Below are positions 1 through 8,164 of a stretch of DNA of 64,000 nucleotides, piece after piece. The notes beneath the pieces are model-generated. The model was given only the letters and a program-made list of their open reading frames with translations, searched no databases and was not told where the DNA came from. A program made the translations under genes and the position numbers. How positions within the stretch are numbered: the first letter of the stretch is position 1; each line of letters begins with the position of its first letter. Source of the stretch: Pelomonas aquatica (GTDB lineage: Bacteria; Pseudomonadota; Gammaproteobacteria; Burkholderiales; Burkholderiaceae_C); the NCBI RefSeq assembly GCF_026712205.1, contig NZ_JAPPUW010000010.1, forward strand, positions 124,001-188,000, read 5' to 3'.

Positions 1-92
1 CCCCGCGGGGACGGCGATGCTTGCCGGATCGACCGGCAAGTACATCGCCCACCGGGCCGGCTTGGGGCGGCCCGGTGCTCGGCCCGCAGGTT
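1..92 (+). repeat. intergenic repeat element, copy 1 (partial)
   Basis: GC-rich non-coding element cut by the window start. It shares its two blocks with 37552-37600: the block ending GGGGACGGCGATGCTTGC, and the block GGGCCGGCTTGGGGCGGCCC. Between the blocks this copy carries a private hairpin, CTTGCCGG-ATCGA-CCGGCAAG (20-40), extended by GGCGATG/CATCGCC flanks. The function is unknown; it may be a dispersed repeat that doubles as a transcription-stop or structured element in front of the DUF1501 gene. Confidence 0.55.
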
Positions 93-122
93 CACCGCGC
101 GCAACCGCGTGAAAGGTTTTCG

Positions 123-1541
123 ATGTCTCACCACCCACATCAACATTCGGCCTCGCGCCGCCGCCTGCTCGCCGGCGCCCTGGGCCTCGGCGGCCTGGCG
201 GCCCTCGCGCCGCTGCGCCTGGCCCGTGCGGCCGACTTCAAGGCCCTGGTCTGCGTCTTCCTGTACGGCGGCAACGACGGAATGAACACCGTCGTGCCGA
301 TGGACGCCGGCCGCTATGCCGACTACGCCAAGGTGCGCGCCGGCCTGGCCCTGCCCCAGGCCAGCCTGGGCCGCCTGGGCACGAGCGACTTCGGCCTGCA
401 CCCGGCGCTGGCCGCGCTGAACCCGCTGTTCGCCGCCGGCAAGCTGGCCGTGCAATTCAACGTCGGCCCGCTCTACGCGCCGCTGACCAAGGCCCAGTAC
501 CACGCCGACGCCGGCCAGACCGCGCTGACGCCGCCCAGCCTGTTCTCGCACAGCGACCAGCAGGTGCTGTGGGAGTCCGCCAGCACCGACGCGCAGAGCC
601 GCACCGGCTGGGGCGGCCGCAGCGCGGTGGCGCTGGGCCTGGCCAGCCCGGTCGTCAGCGTCGGCGGCAACGGCCACTTCGGCCTGTCGGAGCTGGTCGC
701 GCCGCTGGTGCTGCCCGGCCCGGGCGAGGGCTTCGGCGCCGCCGGCCTGGGCGCCGCCGACATCGGCTGGAAGCCCAACGCCCTCAAGCTCGACGCCGTG
801 AAGGCCCTGGCCGCGCAGGCGGCCGACACCGACCTCGCCGGCGCCTTCCAGAAACAGCAGCAGGCCGCGATGGCCCTGGCCGACCAGCTCGGCCCGCTGA
901 TCCAGCGCAGGCCCGGCGACGCCGGCAGCAACGCCGCCATCGACACCGCCTTCGCGCCGCTGATCGCCAACGGCAACGTGACGACCGGCCTGGGCCAGCA
1001 GCTCTACCAGACCGCCAAGCTGCTCGACGTGCGCGCCACGCTGGGCGGCACGCGGCAGATCTACTTCGCCCAGCTCGGCGGCTTCGACACCCACGGCGGC
1101 CAGGCCGGTGCCAACGTGCTGGCGGGCACGCATGCCGCACTGCTCAAGCAGCTGGGCGACGCGCTGGCCTGCTTCCAGGCCGCGCTGACGGCCCTGGGCC
1201 TGGCCGACTCGGTCACGACCTTCACGCAGAGCGACTTCGGCCGCACCTTCCTGCCCAACAACAGCGGCGGCACCGACCACGCCTGGGGCAACCACCACCT
1301 CGTCTTCGGCGGCGCGGTCAAGGGCGGCCTCTACGGCGCCTACCCGACGCTGGCCCTGGGCGGGCCGGACGATGTCGGCGTCGACAGCTGGGAGCAGCAG
1401 GGCCGCTGGATCCCGACCAGCTCGGTGGACCAGTACGCGGCGACGCTGCTGGGCTGGATGGGCGCGAGCGACAGCCAGCTCAACAGCGTGCTGCCCAATC
1501 TGCCCAACTTCGGCAGCGCCAGGAACCTAGGTTTCGTCTAG
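123..1541 (+). CDS. DUF1501 domain protein, Tat-exported
   Basis: Protein of 472 residues. The start at 123 was chosen because it opens directly onto a twin-arginine signal (SRRRLLAGALGLGGLAAL, about residues 10-27) ending near LARA-ADF; the longer reading from 21 has a proline-rich non-signal N-terminus. The mature part begins KALVCVFLYGGNDGMN, typical of the DUF1501 (alkaline-phosphatase-like fold) family, and has GGFDTHGGQ and GTDHAWGNHH blocks that probably bind metal. Family members are usually paired with a DUF1800 protein, which would lie left of the window. The substrate is unknown. Its stop codon interlocks with that of the convergent peptidase gene through a shared CTAG. Confidence 0.85.
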   Translation: MSHHPHQHSASRRRLLAGALGLGGLAALAPLRLARAADFKALVCVFLYGGNDGMNTVVPMDAGRYADYAKVRAGLALPQASLGRLGTSDFGLHPALAALNPLFAAGKLAVQFNVGPLYAPLTKAQYHADAGQTALTPPSLFSHSDQQVLWESASTDAQSRTGWGGRSAVALGLASPVVSVGGNGHFGLSELVAPLVLPGPGEGFGAAGLGAADIGWKPNALKLDAVKALAAQAADTDLAGAFQKQQQAAMALADQLGPLIQRRPGDAGSNAAIDTAFAPLIANGNVTTGLGQQLYQTAKLLDVRATLGGTRQIYFAQLGGFDTHGGQAGANVLAGTHAALLKQLGDALACFQAALTALGLADSVTTFTQSDFGRTFLPNNSGGTDHAWGNHHLVFGGAVKGGLYGAYPTLALGGPDDVGVDSWEQQGRWIPTSSVDQYAATLLGWMGASDSQLNSVLPNLPNFGSARNLGFV

Positions 1542-2956
1542 CGTTTCGGCAGCGGGAAGCTCGCCAGGCTGGCGAACCCCTTACGCGACACGGCCTGCAC
1601 GCCGAAGACGACGTTGTCCTTGCTGACCGGCAGCGTCACGCGCGTCGCCAGGCCGACGTCGCTGGACTGCTGCCAGGTGGCCGAATCGGTGTCGCGCCAG
1701 ACGATGCGGTAGCCGGTCACCTCGGGGTCGGCGCTGGCGGTCCACTCCAGCGTCGAGTCGTTGCTCAGGCCGCCGGCGTCCAGCCTCACGCCCTTCGGCG
1801 GCGCCGGCGCCCAGGCCAGCGTGGCCAGGCCGGCGAGGTTGGCGCGCGCCACGTCGGCCACGTAGCCGAAGTCGACGAACTCGGGCAGGTCGCCGTAGAC
1901 GACGCCGTTCTCGGTCCTGGGGTTCTGGTGCTGGTGGGCGAAGTTCTCGAAGGGCTCGCTGAAGCGCACCGCCGCATAGCCGCGCTCGAGGAAGGGGATG
2001 TGGTCGCCGCCGCGCAGATAGCGGTCGCGGCGCTGGATCAGCTGCACGGTGAAGCCGGGCATGACCGCTTCGGCGGCGGCCTTCAGGTGGCGGCCGAGCT
2101 GCTGGGTGGGCAGGTCCTCGGCGCCGCCGGCCTGCAGCAGCGGCAGCAGCTCGGCCTGCATCGCGGCCACGGCCTTCTGGTCGGCCGGGCTGGCGGGGCG
2201 GTTGGCATTGGCGGCCGTCAGCAGGCGCACCAGCGGGTCCAGGCCGTCGGCGAACAGACGCAGCCGCTTGGCGTCGTACTGCCCGGCATCGCCGCGCGGG
2301 CTGCCGACGATGTCGTTGGTGATCATGGCCTCGACGTTGAGCCCTTCGGCCCGCGCGTCGCGCGCCCACTGCGCGGCGCCCAGCAGCCCCTGCTCCTCGC
2401 CCGGCACGGTCATGAAGACCAGCGTGGCGTCGAACTGGTGCCTGGCCATCACGCAGGCCAGCTCCATGACGGCGGCCGTGCCGGAGGCATCGTCGTTGGC
2501 GCCGGGGGATTCGCCGAGCGCGTCCATCACGTCGCTGTTGCGCGAGTCGTAGTGGCCGCTGACGACCAGCAGGCGGCCCTTGCCCGCGCCGCGGCCGGGC
2601 AGCGTCGCGACGATGTTCATGAGTTCCGTGGGCTGGCCGACGCGCTGGCCGGCCGGCTCGACGAAGCTCTGCTCCTCGACCTTCAGCCGCCCGCCGGACG
2701 CCTTGGCGCAGGCCGTCATCTCGCTGGTGATCCAGCGCCGCGCGGCGCCGATGCCACGGGTGTCGGAGCCGATGTCCGACAGCGTGTGCCGCGTGCCGAA
2801 GCCGACGAGCTTGCGGACGCGGGCCTCGATGCGCTCGGCACTGACCTCGGCCAGCATGGCCTTGAGCTCGTCCGCAGGCGCGGCCTGGGGCAGGGGCTGG
2901 GCCTGGGCGGACACCGCCAGCAGGGCCAGGACGAGGGCGCTGAGTCGTGCTTGCAT
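1538..2956 (-). CDS. M28-family zinc aminopeptidase, secreted
   Basis: Protein of 472 residues with a signal peptide (MQARLSALVLALLAVSAQAQ). The M28 zinc-ligand blocks appear in order: VVSGHYDSRN (His), PGANDDASGTA (Asp), TVPGEEQGLLG (catalytic and ligand Glu), TNDIVGSPRG (Asp) and RGGDHIPFLERG (His). The last 90 or so residues (PPKGVRLDAGG onward) look like a fibronectin-III-like module, common at the end of secreted M28 peptidases. It probably acts in the periplasm or outside the cell, releasing N-terminal amino acids. It converges on the DUF1501 gene with a 4-bp overlap and is divergent from the EF-G-like gene. Confidence 0.88.
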   Translation of the reverse strand: MQARLSALVLALLAVSAQAQPLPQAAPADELKAMLAEVSAERIEARVRKLVGFGTRHTLSDIGSDTRGIGAARRWITSEMTACAKASGGRLKVEEQSFVEPAGQRVGQPTELMNIVATLPGRGAGKGRLLVVSGHYDSRNSDVMDALGESPGANDDASGTAAVMELACVMARHQFDATLVFMTVPGEEQGLLGAAQWARDARAEGLNVEAMITNDIVGSPRGDAGQYDAKRLRLFADGLDPLVRLLTAANANRPASPADQKAVAAMQAELLPLLQAGGAEDLPTQQLGRHLKAAAEAVMPGFTVQLIQRRDRYLRGGDHIPFLERGYAAVRFSEPFENFAHQHQNPRTENGVVYGDLPEFVDFGYVADVARANLAGLATLAWAPAPPKGVRLDAGGLSNDSTLEWTASADPEVTGYRIVWRDTDSATWQQSSDVGLATRVTLPVSKDNVVFGVQAVSRKGFASLASFPLPKR

Positions 2957-3025
2957 GCGGATGATTCTGCCCTTGCCGGCACCGCCGGCTTCTTCTACGC
3001 TGGCCGGGCCGCCGAGGAGGTTCCG

Positions 3026-5107
3026 ATGAGCGATACAGGCCCTGATCCTAGAGTGAGCGCCATCCGCACGGTCGCGCTGGTCGGGCCGGCCGCGGCCGGC
3101 AAGACCCTGCTGCTGGACGCGCTGCTGGCCCATGCCGGCGCGATCGCGCAGGCCGGCAGCATCGAGCGCGGCAGCACGGTGTCCGACCACGACCCGCTCG
3201 AAAAACGCCTGGGCCATTCGCTGCAGTCCAGCCTCGCCCACTTCACGCACGGCGGCATTCGCGTGCACGCCATCGACACGCCCGGCGCGCCCGATTTCGT
3301 CGGCCAGGCCCTGCCGGCGCTGGAGGCGGCGGACACGGCCATCGTCGTCATCAACGCGCAGAACGGCATCGAGCTGATGGCCCAGCGCATGCTGACCGCG
3401 GCCGGCGAGCGCGGCGTCACCCGCCTCGTCGTCGTCAACAAGATCGACTGCCCGGACATCGACCTGCCCGGGCTGCTCGGCCAGATCCGCGAGGTCTTCG
3501 GCAAGGAGTGCCTGCCATTGAACCTGCCGGCCGGCGGCGCAAAATGCGTCGTCGACTGCTTCTTCGCGGCCTCTTCTCCCCTCGGACCAGAGGCCGATTT
3601 TTCGTCCATCGCCGACGCGCACCGCGCGCTGGTGGAGCAGGTCGTCGAGGTCGACTCGGCCTTCGTCGACCGCTACCTGACCGACGGCGACGTTGACCCG
3701 CGCGAGCTGCACGCACCGCTGGAGCAGGCGCTGCGCGAGGGCCATCTGATCCCGGTCTGCTTCTGCTCGGCCAGGACGGGCGCCGGCATCGCCGAGCTGC
3801 TGGCCGTCATCGAGGCGCTGATGCCCAACCCGGCCGAGGGCAACCCGCCGCCCTTCCTGGAAGGCAAGGGCACCGAGCCGGCCCCCTACCCGGCCGCGCC
3901 CGACCCCGCGGCCCATGTGCTGGCCCATGTGTTCAAGATCGTCGCCGACCCCTATCTCGGCAAGATGGGCGTGCTGCGCGTGCACCAGGGCCGCGTCGCC
4001 AAGGGCGGGCTGCTGTTCGTCGGCCATGCGCGCAAGCCGATACGCGTCGGCCACCTCTTCATGCTGCAGGGCGCCAGGCATGTCGACATCGACGAAGCCC
4101 TGCCCGGCGACCTCTGCGCCGTCGCCAAGGTCGACGACATCGCCTTCGACGCGGTGCTGCACGACGCCCAGGAGGACGAGCACATCTTCCTTCAAGCCCT
4201 GGATTTCCCGACGCCGGTGCACGGCCTGGCCATCAGCCCGGCGCGGCGCGGCGACGAGCAGAAGCTCTGGGAGGTGCTGGCGCGGCTGGTGGACGAAGAC
4301 CCCTGCCTGCGCATCGAGCAGGCCGGCCATGATGGGACGTACGGCCACCAGACCCTGGTCTACGGCCTGGGCGAGTTGCACCTGCGCCTGCTGCTGGAGC
4401 GGGTGCGCGAGCTCTACAAGGGCGAGGTCGTCACCGAGCCGCCGCGCATCGCCTACCGCGAGACCATCTCGGCACCGGCCGAGGGCCATTACCGCCACAA
4501 GAAGCAGAGCGGCGGCGCCGGCCAGTTCGGCGAGGTCTATCTGCGCATCGAACCGCTGGAGCGCGGCGCGGGCTTCGAGTTCGTCGACGCGGTCAAGGGC
4601 GGCACCATTCCCGGCCAGTTCATGCCGGCCGTCGAGAAGGGCGTGCGCTCGGCGCTGGCCAGCGGCGTCATCGCCGGCTACCCGCTGGTGGACCTGCGCG
4701 TCGTCGTCTACGACGGCAAGCACCACTCGGTGGACAGCAAGGAGATCGCCTTCGTCACGGCCGGCCGCCGGGCCATGATGGAAGCCGTGCGCGAGGCCCG
4801 GCCGCTGGTGCTGGAACCCATCGTGCAGGTCGAGATCACGGCGCCCGACCCCAGCATCGGCGACATCACCGGCGACCTGGCCTCGCGCCGCGGCCAGGTC
4901 AACGGCACCCGCGCCGCGGTGCCCGGCAGCCTCATCGTGCAGGGCCTGGCTCCGCTGGCCGAGCTGACGAGCTACCAGACGCGGCTGAACGCGATGACGG
5001 CCGGCCAAGGGCGCTACACGCTGCTGCTGTCGCACTACGAGGCCGTGCCGCCGAACACGCAGGCGACGCTGGTGGGGGCCTACAAGGCGGGCGACGAAGT
5101 GGAGTGA
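3026..5107 (+). CDS. fusA2: elongation factor G-like translational GTPase (FusA2 type)
   Basis: Protein of 693 residues. The GTPase motifs are a P-loop GPAAAGKT (20-27), DTPGAPDF (G3), NKIDC (G4) and CSARTGAG (G5), followed by EF-G domains II to V, including HKKQSGGAGQFGEV and the C-terminal VPGSLIVQGLAPLAELTSYQTRLNAMTAGQG. The start is supported by GAGGAGG at 3014-3020. The P-loop has three alanines and the protein is divergent, so this looks like the accessory EF-G-like paralogue rather than the housekeeping fusA, which normally sits with rpsL/rpsG/tuf. Its cellular role is uncertain. It is monocistronic and divergent from the M28 peptidase. Confidence 0.85.
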   Translation: MSDTGPDPRVSAIRTVALVGPAAAGKTLLLDALLAHAGAIAQAGSIERGSTVSDHDPLEKRLGHSLQSSLAHFTHGGIRVHAIDTPGAPDFVGQALPALEAADTAIVVINAQNGIELMAQRMLTAAGERGVTRLVVVNKIDCPDIDLPGLLGQIREVFGKECLPLNLPAGGAKCVVDCFFAASSPLGPEADFSSIADAHRALVEQVVEVDSAFVDRYLTDGDVDPRELHAPLEQALREGHLIPVCFCSARTGAGIAELLAVIEALMPNPAEGNPPPFLEGKGTEPAPYPAAPDPAAHVLAHVFKIVADPYLGKMGVLRVHQGRVAKGGLLFVGHARKPIRVGHLFMLQGARHVDIDEALPGDLCAVAKVDDIAFDAVLHDAQEDEHIFLQALDFPTPVHGLAISPARRGDEQKLWEVLARLVDEDPCLRIEQAGHDGTYGHQTLVYGLGELHLRLLLERVRELYKGEVVTEPPRIAYRETISAPAEGHYRHKKQSGGAGQFGEVYLRIEPLERGAGFEFVDAVKGGTIPGQFMPAVEKGVRSALASGVIAGYPLVDLRVVVYDGKHHSVDSKEIAFVTAGRRAMMEAVREARPLVLEPIVQVEITAPDPSIGDITGDLASRRGQVNGTRAAVPGSLIVQGLAPLAELTSYQTRLNAMTAGQGRYTLLLSHYEAVPPNTQATLVGAYKAGDEVE

Positions 5108-5130
5108 GCACCGCGCCCCGGGCATGAGGG

Positions 5131-5152
5131 CAACGCTCATTTATCATTGCGC
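5131..5152 (+). promoter_or_regulatory. probable promoter/operator of the HTH-like gene
   Basis: CAACGCTCATTTATCATTGCGC lies 4 bp before the ATG at 5156. It holds a plausible -10 hexamer TATCAT (5143-5148), so the mRNA would have almost no leader. Nearly the same string recurs at 5882-5904 downstream of the same gene (CAACG, then TTTATCATTTGCGC), which suggests one protein reads both sites. No good -35 hexamer is visible here. Confidence 0.4.
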
Positions 5153-5155
5153 CCC

Positions 5156-5728
5156 ATGCCCAGCGCCCCCCGCGACGTCGCGCAGATCCGACTGGACAAC
5201 GCGATGCGGCTGTTCGAAGAGTTCGTCAGCGCCACCGTCAAACACCCCGATGCCGCCACGCTGCGTGGCCTGGAGCGGCGCTTTGCCGAGAAGCTGCAGA
5301 TCCAGCCCAGCTACTGGAGCCAGATCAAGGGCCGCGCCCGCCAGATCGGCGAGCGGCTGGCGCGCCAGTTCGAGCAGCTCTGCCACAAGCCGCCCGGCTG
5401 GATGGACCTGGAACATGGCCCGACGGCGAAGGCGCCCGCGACGGGCATGGCCGCCGCGCTGGCCCCGATCGCGGCCCCGGTCGCCGACTCGCCCAGCACG
5501 CCGCAGGACGACGACGAGCGCTTCATCATCGGCCTCGTGCTGACCTACTACCGCCGCCACCCGCAGCGCGCCCGCACGCGGCTGCTGGACCTGCTCGGCG
5601 AGGTGCTGACGCCCGAACCCGCACCGCCACCGCCGCCCAAGGCCGCCGCGCCCAGCCCGCAGGCAGAGTTGGACGAGTGGCGCAAGCTGCAGTCCGGCGT
5701 CGCGCCGCTGAAGTCCAAGAAACGCTGA
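5156..5728 (+). CDS. putative helix-turn-helix DNA-binding protein, function unknown
   Basis: Protein of 190 residues. Residues 10-85 are helical, with the stretch LQIQPSYWSQIKGRARQIG followed by ARQFEQLCHKPPGWMDLEHG. This resembles the lambda-repressor-like (XRE/CI) fold, in which a short 'KPPGWMD' turn closes the domain. The middle and C-terminal part are Ala/Pro-rich linkers around a second helical segment (DDERFIIGLVLTYYRRHPQRARTRLLDLLGEVL). ATG 5156 is preferred to TTG 5147. I recognise no named family. Candidate operator copies lie on both sides of the gene (5131-5152 and 5882-5904), so autoregulation is plausible but inferred. Confidence 0.7.
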   Translation: MPSAPRDVAQIRLDNAMRLFEEFVSATVKHPDAATLRGLERRFAEKLQIQPSYWSQIKGRARQIGERLARQFEQLCHKPPGWMDLEHGPTAKAPATGMAAALAPIAAPVADSPSTPQDDDERFIIGLVLTYYRRHPQRARTRLLDLLGEVLTPEPAPPPPPKAAAPSPQAELDEWRKLQSGVAPLKSKKR

Positions 5729-5770
5729 GTCCGGCGTCGGACAGTGCCTGAGCACTGTCCGACGCCGGAC
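5729..5770. terminator. perfect 19-bp hairpin right after the stop codon
   Basis: GTCCGGCGTCGGACAGTGC, loop CTGA, then the exact reverse complement; the left arm starts at the base after the TGA. No T-tract follows, so it is either a non-canonical terminator/mRNA 3' stabiliser or a mobile hairpin. The apex CAGTG-CCTGA-GCACTG resembles the apex of the hairpin at 53090-53108 (CAGTGCTTGAGCAC). Confidence 0.6.
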
Positions 5771-5870
5771 GAAGGCCTGTCGGCCTGCAAGCCGGCGGGC
5801 ATAGTCGTTCATCGCATCCGTCATTGGACGGCCCGCATCCCCCACGTTAGGGATGTTGGATAAAAACCGC

Positions 5871-5906
5871 TTGCGCAAGATCAACGTTTGTTTATCATTT
5901 GCGCAA
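5871..5906 (+). promoter_or_regulatory. candidate promoter with duplicated TTGCGCAA palindrome
   Basis: TTGCGCAA occurs at 5871-5878 and again at 5899-5906, 28 bp apart. TTGCGC (5871) and TATCAT (5893-5898) are spaced 16 bp apart like -35 and -10 elements. The interval contains the motif shared with the HTH-like gene's promoter. It would drive the small genes at 6090 and 6349. The rest of the 5771-6089 gap shows no coding sequence I can support. Confidence 0.4.
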
Positions 5907-6089
5907 GTCGTGCCGCTGCAGTCCCCAGGCGTCAAGGCGAGGTCGCACTCCCAGAGCCCCTGACCGCCCGGCCCGTTCGCCTCGAGCGCGAGCCCCGGGC
6001 AACCCAACCATCGCCGCAAACGCAGGCCCTGCCCGGGTCGAGCCGCTGCATTGCCCGCCGCCCGAGCGCGGCGCCCACCGGAGCACGCC

Positions 6090-6281
6090 ATGCCCCAGTT
6101 CACCTCTCCCCGCCCCCTGCAGCTGAGCCTGCGCAAACCGCGCAATCCGCTCGTCGCGCCGGCCCTGAAACGCCAGGCCGGCCGGCACCAGAGCCCGAAC
6201 GACGCCCGCGCCCAGCGCCAGCAGGCCCGCCTGGACCTGCGCCACCTGCTGCGCGAGCGCTTCCCCGACGACAGCCCCTGA
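6090..6281 (+). CDS. small basic conserved protein, unknown function
   Basis: Protein of 63 residues rich in Arg/Lys/Pro, with a block RKPRNPLVAPALKRQAGRH (residues 13-31) followed by a charged helix RAQRQQARLDLRHLLRERF. Similar 'KPRNPLV...AG.H' mini-proteins are, as far as I recall, common in Burkholderiales and have no known role. There is no signal peptide or membrane segment; a nucleic-acid or ribosome association would fit the charge but is speculation. It precedes another small basic gene on the same strand by 67 bp. Confidence 0.55.
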   Translation: MPQFTSPRPLQLSLRKPRNPLVAPALKRQAGRHQSPNDARAQRQQARLDLRHLLRERFPDDSP

Positions 6282-6348
6282 ATCGCGCGCGCCGCCCGAC
6301 CTCATGATCCATGTCATGAGGGCCGGCCCGGCGCCCACGGAGACCCTC

Positions 6349-6558
6349 ATGAGATTGATCGAATTGCGCGGCCCCGACGCCGCCGAAACCCACGCCGCCT
6401 GGGCCCGCCGCTGGATCCGCATCAAGCGCGCGGCGCGCGCGATGCGGCTGGTGTTCTCGCCGGCCTGGCGCAGGCGCCGCCGCGCCGGCAGCCCGCTGGA
6501 GTTCTATGCCGAGGCCAGCGCGCCCGAAGGCGCCTTCCATGCCGACGGGCGCGGCTGA
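6349..6558 (+). CDS. small arginine-rich hypothetical protein
   Basis: Protein of 69 residues: MRLIELRGPDAAETHAAWAR, then a strongly basic core (RRWIRIKRAARAMRLVF, WRRRRRAGS) and an acidic tail. GGAG at 6338-6341 gives good ribosome-binding spacing to ATG 6349, so I prefer it to ATG 6304. No family was recognised. It sits between the basic mini-protein at 6090 and the HDOD gene and may share the promoter near 5871. Confidence 0.45.
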   Translation: MRLIELRGPDAAETHAAWARRWIRIKRAARAMRLVFSPAWRRRRRAGSPLEFYAEASAPEGAFHADGRG

Positions 6559-6646
6559 AAGGCGCGCGCAGGCCGTGAACTGAGCCGCAAAACGGGGTCG
6601 CCTGCAGTGAGCGGGCGGCCCCGCGTCGGCCTAGCATCCGGCCATC

Positions 6647-7489
6647 ATGCCCGACCGCCTGCGCCTGACCGACCCGCTGTCCAGTCTCGATGCCTGGGTG
6701 GATGCCTTCGCCCGGGCCGAGATTCCGGTGCTGGCCGAGACGGCCGAGGCGCTGGAACAGATGCGCGCGACCGAGGACGACGTGGACGCCCACGGCCTGG
6801 GCGAGCTGATCGCGACCGACCCGCTGATGACGCTGAAGGTGCTGGCCCATGCCAACGAGCTGAAGCGCGGCCGCAGCGCCGGCCTCATGGCCGACCCCGA
6901 GACGGTGACGGCCGCCCTGGTGCTGATGGGCATCACCCCCTTCTTCCGCGACTTCGGGCCGCAGCCGACGCTGGAGGCCGTGCTGGCCGACCACGAGGAG
7001 GCGCAACTGGGCCTGTCGCGCGTCATGCAGCGCGCCGAGCGTGCATCGCGCTTTGCGCTGGGCTTCGCGGCGCATCGGGCCGACCCCGACGCCGCCGTCA
7101 TCCACAGCGCCGCCCTGCTGCACGATTTCGCCGAGATGCTGCTGTGGGTGCATGCGCCCGACCTGGCCTTGCAGGTGGCCGCGCTGCAGGACGCCGACCG
7201 CAGCCTGCGCAGCGCCGTCGCACAGCGCCAGGTGCTGGGCGTCACGCTGACCGAGCTGGAGCAGGCGCTGATGAAGCGCTGGCATCTGCCCGAACTGCTG
7301 ACCCGCATCACCGGCGACAAGCACGAGCGCGACCCGCAGGTGCGCTGCGTGCACCTGGCCGTGCGCCTGGCGCGGCACACGGCCCGGGGCTGGGACGACG
7401 CGGCCGTGCCGGACGACCTGCACGACATCGCCGAGCTGCTCAACCTCGGCGAAGCCCACGCCCTGAAGCTGCTGCACGAGTTTGATTGA
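6647..7489 (+). CDS. HDOD-domain signalling protein
   Basis: Protein of 280 residues. IPVLAETAEALEQM (about 26-39), IATDPLMTLKVLAHANE and the later block AAVIHSAALLHDFAEMLLW match the HDOD fold, an HD-related domain that lacks phosphodiesterase activity in most members. HDOD proteins act in bacterial signalling, often near GGDEF/EAL or kinase partners; none is adjacent here, so the pathway is unknown. It is cytoplasmic, without membrane segments. It is followed by a hairpin-bearing repeat and the convergent Lrp-type gene. Confidence 0.8.
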   Translation: MPDRLRLTDPLSSLDAWVDAFARAEIPVLAETAEALEQMRATEDDVDAHGLGELIATDPLMTLKVLAHANELKRGRSAGLMADPETVTAALVLMGITPFFRDFGPQPTLEAVLADHEEAQLGLSRVMQRAERASRFALGFAAHRADPDAAVIHSAALLHDFAEMLLWVHAPDLALQVAALQDADRSLRSAVAQRQVLGVTLTELEQALMKRWHLPELLTRITGDKHERDPQVRCVHLAVRLARHTARGWDDAAVPDDLHDIAELLNLGEAHALKLLHEFD

Positions 7490-7500
7490 CCCACCCCGTA

Positions 7501-7583
7501 CCGGCTTCGCCGGCCCCCTCAAGGGGGCTGAGCCCAGACACAAACTGTCCTGAGGACTGTTTGTGCCTGGCGAAGCCAGATCC
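7501..7583 (-). repeat. intergenic repeat element, copy 2 (reverse orientation), with two hairpins
   Basis: Read on the minus strand it matches 37501-37560: CTTCGCCAGGC, a private hairpin, GTGTCTGGGCTCAGCCCCC, then a GAGGGGG block. The private hairpin here is CACAAACTGTCC-TGA-GGACTGTTTGTG (7539-7565, one mismatch), where copy 3 has CGCGCCC-ACC-GGGCGCG. A second stem is GCCCCC-TCAA-GGGGGC (7513-7528). Lying between two convergent genes, it probably acts as a bidirectional terminator. Confidence 0.6.
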
Positions 7584-7628
7584 ATGGCAGCCGCTGGAGG
7601 GGCGGCGGCGCTGCGCGCGCCTTTCAAT

Positions 7629-8111
7629 TCATACCGGTACAGCCGTGGTGTTTTTCAGCCGTTCCAGCACGAAGCTGGTCTTGCAGTCCTGCACGCTCGG
7701 GTGCTTGAGCAGCGTGTCGCTGATGAAGCGGGCGTAGTGCTGCATGTCCTGCACCAGCACGCGCAGCAGGTAGTCCATCTCGCCGGTCAGGGCCGCGCAC
7801 TCCACCACCTCGGGCCAGGTCTGCACGGCGGCGCGGAACAGGTCGCGCGGGTTGCGCAGCGGGTTGTCGGTCTGCTTCTCCAGCCGCACGTTCAGGTAGG
7901 CCGTCAGCCCCAGGCCCACGCGCTCGGGCGGCACCAGGGCGACATAGCCGCCGATGACACCCGCCTCCTCCAGCCGGCGCACGCGGCGCAGCACGGCAGA
8001 CGAGGACAGGCCGACCTCGCCGGCCAGCGCGTCGTAGGTGACGCGGCCGTCCTGCTGCAGCGCGCGCAGGATGCGGCGGTCGATGGCGTCGAGCTCGATG
8101 GGGGCGTCCAT
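7629..8111 (-). CDS. Lrp/AsnC-family transcriptional regulator
   Basis: Protein of 160 residues from ATG 8111 (MDAPIELDAIDRRILRALQQ). The N-terminal winged HTH runs through VTYDALAGEVGLSSSAVLRRVRRLEEAGVI (about 22-51), and the C-terminal RAM/AsnC ligand-binding domain includes VVECAALTGEMDYLLRVLV. It is divergent from the solute-binding gene at 8165, and hpd lies 0.9 kb further on. AsnC-type regulators commonly control amino-acid or aromatic amino-acid catabolism, so tyrosine/hydroxyphenylpyruvate metabolism is the likeliest target (inference from context). Confidence 0.85.
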   Translation of the reverse strand: MDAPIELDAIDRRILRALQQDGRVTYDALAGEVGLSSSAVLRRVRRLEEAGVIGGYVALVPPERVGLGLTAYLNVRLEKQTDNPLRNPRDLFRAAVQTWPEVVECAALTGEMDYLLRVLVQDMQHYARFISDTLLKHPSVQDCKTSFVLERLKNTTAVPV

Positions 8112-8164
8112 GCGAGAAATTGTGCAACCTTCCTGCGTCGCCGCCACCCTACAGTGGCGACGCC

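Noticed and set aside
1538-5140. Very long open frame antisense to the EF-G-like gene (about 1200 codons)
   Set aside because: Only its last 472 codons (the M28 peptidase) show a family. The rest mirrors EF-G codons and is low-complexity, an effect of high GC.
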